DNA of 64,000 nucleotides from contig JAJTUP010000081.1 of assembly GCA_021399435.1 (NCBI GenBank), positions 124,001 through 188,000 of the forward strand. Direction: 5' to 3'. Source of the stretch: Diaporthe sp. PMI_573 (taxonomy: Eukaryota > Ascomycota > Sordariomycetes > Diaporthales > Diaporthaceae). The notes beneath the pieces were generated by a model. It saw nothing but the letters and a program-made list of their open reading frames with translations, was not told the origin of the DNA and made no database searches. Positions 58,232 through 64,000 of this stretch are shown here, piece by piece. The translations under genes and the position numbers were made by a program. Each line of letters starts with the position of its first letter. The first letter of the stretch is position 1.

Positions 58232-59688
58232 TGTGCAAACGACAAGATAAGGCAAGTCGGGGCAGGAGTTGCTTGTCCAATGCATGTGGCACAGCCACTG
58301 GGTGTAACAATCGGTCTGCCTTCAACAAGCAGTCAAAACAGCCATATCGTTCTGCCACCGGGGGCCTGGCTTCCGAGAGGATCGTCGAAACGAGCATCCG
58401 AAGCGAATATCGCCAATCTCTCGGAAACGTCTACAACGATCGGCAGGGCTGGAATATAGCCATCATCGCCCCTGGGGATCGCTTCTAGCTATCTCGTCTG
58501 CAGCAGTCCCTTACCGCCTCATCATCCCCTTGACTCAAGATTACAGTATCGGTTTACCAATATCGTTATCGATCCTGCAGAAGTTCAACCTTTGACTAGG
58601 TGGTCTTTAGACGATCTCCGTGCGGCCGCTTACGACACATATAGTCTGAGGCTGCTAGCTGGGTTGACAAGGCTGCAGAAGTTGGAACATGGTGGCTTGG
58701 CGAACAAGATCGGCTCTGGAATGTTCATGGCGAGTAGATGGCTTGGCTGGAATTTGTTGCTAGGGTGGGCTACGGTCGGATGGATTTTATTTCGCCCGGA
58801 GGGAAGTCCCTATAGGGCCTTGACACAGTCTATTCACATTTGAGAACATTTGGTGCCTGACACCCCAAGTCCCACGGTCGTCGTCTCATCTCTTGCTGCT
58901 CAACCTCGTCGCTGCTTGTTCCATGATAGGCCTGCTTGAAGGCCAAATCGAAGCACGGTCTGCCTAAAATTGAGGCTGCTTTTTGTTAATAGCGGCTTGC
59001 GACTGGCCCTCCTTGTCTGGGTGTGCGGTGGTATGCCTCGCGGCCGAGACAGCGAAATCTTTGTTAGGGTGATCATTAGCAAGACTGCTATCCAGTACGA
59101 TTTCGGCCGACAGTATCCAGACAAGTTTGAACGCAAGAACACCGTCCAAGAAAGTCTTGGCCATTCGAATAAAGACGTCCGCAGCCTGCTTGCCACATTC
59201 AAGACCGATCGGGGCCTCGACCAGCTGGAACAACAGACTGCCTATTTTCTTCGGCAGCTCCAGGCCAGCGTCGCCAAGACAAGGCGTCGTGGCAAGTAAG
59301 ACTACCCCACGGCGGAAGACAAGCTGTTCGAGCCGGCCTACCGTCACAAGCACCACATATCGCCGGCCTGGTTTCACAGCAGGTTGCATCTTGGAGATCC
59401 GGACGTGGCTTTGCTACTGTATGCAAGCTCAGCTTTGCTCAGCCATCTCACTGCCCTGTGCGTCGTGGCTGCCTACCCCGCATAGCTGCCGATCATCCCA
59501 AACCTATTAACATGTCACCTACAACCTGTGAGATTTGGCTCTCTTGATGTCGATTCACCACCACCTTTTCTTGTGCCTCAGCATCAAAACGTCACAAAGA
59601 ATGGGATACTCAAAAAGGGCAAGGTCCCGCCATGAATCCTGGACAATAACAGCAAACTTACAGATCGTAACTAGGTTATACTCCAGAA
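58232..59688. other. Debris region with a LINE-tail-like motif
   Basis: GGATGGATTTTATTTCGCCCGG near 58778-58800 matches the complement of the LINE 3' tail at 12750-12780, indicating another LINE end. An open plus frame at 58970-59299 (I-S-K-T-A-I-Q-Y-D-F-G-R-Q-Y) is protein-like but has no recognised domain. Confidence 0.35.
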
Positions 59689-60608
59689 GTTCAATGATTT
59701 ATTGTCCGACTTCAAGACTGTTGTCAGAACCCTTAAAGGAGACGGTCAGACCAGGACCCGCCGCGATAGCGTCAAGGGAGCGTACGGGAACATCTGGGAT
59801 GTAATCCTTGGCTTCAAGAGGATTCTTCACTTACTAGAGACAACCAAGAAGGAAGTTCAACAACTTGACGAGAAAGACTTCCTTTATATTGGGGTAAACA
59901 CTGCGTGGGCAAAGATGGACCACTACTATCAACTGCTGGACGAGACGCCTATCTACTATACAGCCCTTGCCCTACATCCTGGCTACAGCTGGGAGTATTT
60001 TGAAGAACAATGGGCAGACCGGCCTGATTGGGTTCAGAAGGCCAAGGGGATAGTCAGAGAGGTCTGGCAGGCGGACTATTCTACCAAGGAGGTAGAGTCT
60101 ACATTCAATACAACAGACCTGCTACTTCCTACGCAAAAACGGCGGTTTGTTGACCCATTCGACAGGGAGGCCAGGAAGCGTCGACGACTCGAAGGCCAGC
60201 TGATTGCCCAAGCGGAGAGGATTCAGGGGGATGAGTATGAGGGTTGGTGCGCGGATAAATCTGACCACTTTGACTGCGAAGATCCTTTTGAATACTGGTT
60301 TCAGCGTCGTTTTAAATACCCTCGTTTGGCCCAAATGGCGTTTGATTTTCTGACTATTTAGCCCGGTGAGCGCTGAGTGCGAGAGGCTATTCTCATCAGC
60401 AGGAAGGATAATAACCCAGCAGAGGTTATCTCTTGATGCCATAATGGTTAGTATGTGCCAGGTCCTCCGGTCTTGGTACCAGTTAGGCCTGGTCACTGCC
60501 ACAGATTCCTCTCTATTGCAAGGCAAGGGCGGAGGCGACAAGACACGCCCGTGGCTTGGATCGCCGTCAGAGGAGTACGATTCAGAGGGAGATGAGTGTA
60601 AAGCATGA
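59689..60608 (+). pseudogene. hAT transposase C-terminal half with frameshift
   Basis: 59702-60361 encodes the end of a fungal hAT catalytic region (Y-Y-Q-L-L-D-E-T-P-I-Y-Y-T-A-L-A-L-H-P, W-V-Q-K-A-K-G-I-V-R-E-V-W). A basic linker follows, then F-E-Y-W-F-Q-R-R-F-K-Y-P-R-L-A-Q-M-A-F-D-F-L-T-I, and the frame stops at 60361. The dimerisation motif S-A-E-C-E-R-L-F-S-S-A-G-R continues from 60366 in another frame to 60608. The N-terminal half is absent. The family differs from the hAT at 53.7 kb. Confidence 0.8.
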
Positions 60609-61547
60609 TGCAATTTATGAGGCTGTACTATGTTGGTGGCTAGACGCTGTCACGGGCATATCATACATGCATCAAGGCATCTGTCATTATGTGTCATAAG
60701 ATTGGCAACGAAGGCAATTTGAAGGCAATATATTGCCGCAACGCAACGCAATGTGCCCTCTGCTTACTAATACGGCAACGCAACGCAACATGGGGGCTAT
60801 TTTGCGTTGCGTTGCGTTGCTCGGAGCCTTGCCCAACATGCGTATCCAGCCTGATTGGCTCGTTCCTGCAAGGACTCGCAACATACCGAAACACACTGGA
60901 CTGGACAGCGCGACGACGTGATCGGCCGGGCCAATGCCATTGGGTTCTCGTGTAACACCAGCCTGTATATTTAAACACGCTGTGTCGCTGGTCTGGCCAT
61001 CGTCTTTTCACGCACGAAATTCTTTCTTAGTGTTAAGGACCTCAAATCTACTTTACGATGGCTATTCAAAGCAACTGTGCGCACTGTTTTCAGGTGATAA
61101 AATCGTACAGCACCCTAATCGTGTGGCACTGTAACCTCTGTCACTCAGGACCATTCTATATTATATTTGAATGCAGATACTGCAAACTTCACACATGTCG
61201 TCCTTGCACGCAGGGAGCCTAAATGGCGGGTCTCCCCATGCGGGAGAGTCTCGCTTTCCGACACAAAACCGAGGCGTGGGCATTCGAGCAAGTACCCCGT
61301 AAGTCGAATATATATCCTTTATTTCTTTTTCTACACATATATCCTCTAAAACACCCGCCCCTTATTTACAAATTCTATCTTCCAGTCAAAAATCCGTTTT
61401 TCTGACCCACCTCCCTCCGCTCCCTCCTCAGAGATACCGAATTTGATATTTGACGACGCATAACGGCTTTGTTCGCACTCGCGCAATCCCACCTCCTGTG
61501 TCCCCGCTACGTCTTCTATAGAACACCTATTACACCCTTTAACAATA
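60609..61547. repeat. Spacer with GCAAC-iterated inverted repeat
   Basis: 60777-60822 holds (GCAAC)3 and its complement (GTTGC)3 around a loop of about 14 bases, with further GCAACGCAACG nearby at about 60737. It could be the terminal region of the preceding hAT element. 61300-61440 is AT/CT-rich with no gene. Confidence 0.5.
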
Positions 61548-62881
61548 TCAACTATAGAACTCTTCTTCTTCTACCTCGTGAGCAATCCGCTCGAATGCTT
61601 CGCTTCGTTGAGGTGAAGCTCTGATAAAGCGAATGACATTATGGAGTTTCCCGACAGGACCTTTTCGTCGCCAATGCTGTAAGTCATCTTCTTCGCGTTG
61701 TAGCACCTCAAACGCAAGGGATTGAAGCTCGAAAGAGTCGGCGTCGTCCCCATATAAGAAGGCACGCGCAACAAGGTTCAAGATGTGACCAAAACAACGC
61801 ATCCGGCGCTCTTGGACGTCAATTGGCGTCATCGAACTGTCAAGGCGGGGATATAAGTATTTGAGGCAGGTATCGTTGTTCGTAGCGTTGTCAGATATCA
61901 CAGTTCCAACTCGATCCTGAATATCCCAGTCCCTGACGACTTTCTCGAGCGTATGAGCGAGGTTCTCACCGTCATGAGAGCCCAATTGACGACGGAGGGC
62001 AATGAGGACGTTCTGCTGCTTGCCCTTATTGTCGATAAAGTGCGCATGGACCGCCATCATCGCGAACCTGTTCGGTGACGTCCGAAGATCGAAGCTAAGA
62101 TGGATCTTCGTGATAGCTTCATGAAGTTGTTGACGGATCTGCACCTTCTTTAACGCGAGGATCTTGTCGAGGTCCCGCCGAACAGTGGACCTACTCCAAG
62201 GCACTTGTGCTGCTAGGTTGGCATCTAACGTCATGAAGACCTGCTGTAGATATTGATTGGATACTGTCGAACATGGAAGGTCTGCATCAACCGTAAGCCC
62301 GACGTTGAGGTCTCGAATACGCTCAACCGTCGATCGAGGCACTGACAAACGTCCAAGACGAGGTCGTTTAGAAGCAGCATCGAGCTGTAAGTGAAGGACA
62401 GAAGATTTGGTATCATCAGTATCAAAGGTCGAAGATTCGAGGATCCTGTGCTTCCTTGGGCCAGTCAATTGGACATCTGAATAGCTTTATTGAAACAGAC
62501 TTACTTCTGAAGGTGAGATATAGAGGTCGATGTTGCTTTGGCGCCGAATAACTCGGGACTTCCGGCCTCATCACAACGTCGACAAGACCAGAGTGCTGCC
62601 TTTAGCTCCTTACCGTCGCAGTCAAGCTCAACGAGAAATATCCCGTGATTCTGGATCCAGGACGACCTTGTCTTTTTTCGATGTAACTGCTTCTCAAGGA
62701 CAAAGCGGCGTCGATTCCAGGTTGCATTTGGAAGATCTGTGATTTGGGTACCAACCGGCAGAACTGTCTCGAGGGCTACACCGAGCTGTTCCTCAATGGA
62801 ACGGCGTGGTTTAAAAACGTCACGGAAGATGTTAGGACTGCCTTGGGTAGTTTGCTGCAATGAAGAGGGTGCCGATGTCAT
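61548..62881 (-). pseudogene. hAT transposase N-terminal half, two exons
   Basis: Exon 1 is 62881-62505 and exon 2 is 62454-61548. The intron of 49 bp (GTAAGT...CCAAG) joins in phase 2 and restores S-H-L-Q-K-K-H-R-I. Exon 1 carries a BED-like finger (S-S-W-I-Q-N-H-G-I-F-L-V, C-R-R-C-D-E). Exon 2 has the RNase H-like start (H-L-S-F-D-L-R-T-S-P-N, T-V-I-S-D-N-A-T-N-N-D-T, R-M-R-C-F-G-H-I-L-N-L-V-A-R-A-F-L). It stops at a TGA at 61548 after E-E-E-E-F-Y-S, about half-way through the protein; the N-A-T-R-W-N-S motif and dimerisation domain are missing. Total 427 aa. Truncated and presumably inactive. Confidence 0.78.
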
Positions 62882-63246
62882 AGGATGTTTTGTCCGTTGT
62901 ACGTAATCCAGTTCCTGTTGTTGTTTATGCCGTAGCCGATAGGTTGAGGTGAAGAAGTTAAACTGGCAGGAGTGATAGCAGCCCGGACGACGGTGGTAGA
63001 CGGGGTGGATGGTAGGTCGAATGTGCCCATATCGGTATGTAATTGGCTAGGTTGCGCACTGGTCAAAGGTAGAGGTTTGTGTTCTCGGCCGAGAACATCT
63101 CGTTGTAGCCATTTCGAGATGTAGCAAGCTTTTTCATGAGCCTTGTGCTCCCCTTGCACGGAGAACAGCTGCCAGTCGAGTTGCCCTCACGCGCAATGCT
63201 TAACGCTGTGCGCGCAGATCCACATTGTTACTAACTTGGAATCTAG
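62882..63246. other. Spacer between hAT fragment and terminal exon
   Basis: A minus-strand frame (63159-62878) precedes the hAT start and may be part of the element's 5' region. ACTAAC at about 63230 and CTAG at 63246 form a good branch point and acceptor for the following exon. Confidence 0.4.
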
Positions 63247-63662
63247 TCCTTGAAGAGAAAGCGTACTTTGACACCTACGGAACGGATCCCACTATGTCCC
63301 GTGAATCACAAGAAGCATTACTCTTGGTGGGAAAAACCATTGCAGCTAGGGCAAACATTATGCCTGATGAGGAGCCTTGTTTGTCATCACAAACCCAGTC
63401 GGGATCTCCTATGAGCTTAGATGAGATATACGCAAGGACACCCGACTTACATAGTCTCAATGATTCGGATGCATTAACGCAAATGGACCTTGACGGTTCC
63501 TCCCTGTCTATTAAACAGGAGACTATGCACGATAGTCCTCATCATCATGAGGTCATAGCAAGTATTCTAGACGAGGACAAAGGGAATCAAGGAAAGCCTA
63601 CGGCAGGTAAGAGAAGAGGACGAAGAGCAACCGCTCGAAGTCCTGATGAGAGGAATAATTGA
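63247..63662 (+). CDS. Orphan last exon of an unknown gene
   Basis: Starting after the 3' splice signal at 63246 the frame reads L-E-E-K-A-Y-F-D-T-Y-G-T-D-P, then a hydrophilic, acidic, Ser-rich sequence and a basic tail G-K-R-R-G-R-R-A-T-A-R-S. It stops at 63662. No in-frame ATG with 5' exons was found to the left, where hAT sequence lies, so the gene is probably 5'-truncated. A nuclear protein is suggested by the tail only. Family unknown. Confidence 0.45.
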
Positions 63663-64000
63663 ACGACAAAATCAAATATGTGGATAGAAACCAACACATC
63701 GGAGGGGTCTCCTGATAGTGAAGTGCGTGTAGCAGTTAATAGAACTTGATTTTCATTAACACTCCATGCCAAATACATACATATAATTCCGTCCCTGGAA
63801 ATCCATAATGCTAATGAATTAGACACATTGTTCCATTGAGTACATCTGCAGTTGACTGGATAGTCGCTTATGTCCCAAGAAGGACGTTGCATTCCGTAGT
63901 ACTTGCGACTTTTAGAAACAGGTTTTTGATGGAGTTACATTAAGCAAAGTACGTAAAACACAACCTGAACATCGATGAAGTACACACAATTTTTGAACAT
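63663..64000. other. Downstream sequence to window end
   Basis: Nothing recognised; AT-rich 3' flank. Confidence 0.4.

Overview
The window looks like an accessory, repeat-rich stretch of a filamentous ascomycete chromosome, probably Pezizomycotina and plausibly Sordariomycetes. Genes carry short introns (about 49-101 bp) with GTRNGT-type donors and CTRAY branch points. The repeats are typical of such fungi: Ty3 chromovirus, Tad/I-type LINE, Fot1/pogo, Tc1/mariner and hAT. Several relics show G:C to A:T decay compatible with repeat-induced point mutation (RIP). No rRNA, tRNA, CRISPR or bacterial-type operon was seen.

Layout. 1-0.9 kb: short-chain dehydrogenase running off the left edge. 2.7-3.4 kb: three-exon gene for a small acidic protein. 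4.2-5.0 kb: pogo-family remnant with an inverted pair of zinc-knuckle cassettes. 5.5-8.5 kb: two unknown genes. 9.6-13.3 kb: 5'-truncated LINE and a second LINE tail. 14.1-14.5 kb: tiny three-exon HVA1/TUDOR-type gene. 15.2-16.1 kb: bZIP gene. 17.4-23.8 kb: RIP-decayed pogo tail interrupted by a nearly intact chromovirus. 23.9-28.6 kb: LTR fragments around a complete TIR-bounded pogo transposon and an orphan ORF. 29-31 kb: PD-(D/E)XK nuclease-like gene. 31.1-33.4 kb: decayed mariner abutting a truncated gene. 34.6-36.3 kb: gene with a C2H2-like finger. 36.7-37.9 kb: glycosyltransferase lacking its N-terminus. 38-41.6 kb: mostly AT-rich, gene-poor. 41.6-43.3 kb: complete four-exon cytochrome P450. 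44-46.7 kb: hypothetical ORF, another pogo tail, 51-bp tandem repeats and a second bZIP gene. 47.9 kb: solo LTR. 48.5-49.4 kb: MYND-finger gene. 50.0-51.9 kb: zinc-knuckle cassette fused directly to an alpha-amylase gene that has lost its 5' part. 52.6-54.7 kb: ATP-dependent DNA ligase gene split by a hAT element with a perfect 8-bp target duplication. 55-64 kb: LINE, TPR, 2OG-oxygenase and hAT debris plus fragments of unknown genes.

The isolated metabolic genes (SDR, glycosyltransferase, P450, 2OG oxygenase, amylase) do not form a visible pathway. Most are truncated, so the region reads as a graveyard and mixing zone. The most unusual structure is a short cassette of about 110 bp encoding a CCHC zinc knuckle and bracketed by near-identical GC-rich palindromes. 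It occurs inside an intact pogo transposase gene and in detached copies at two other places, one of which supplies in-frame start codons to the broken amylase gene.
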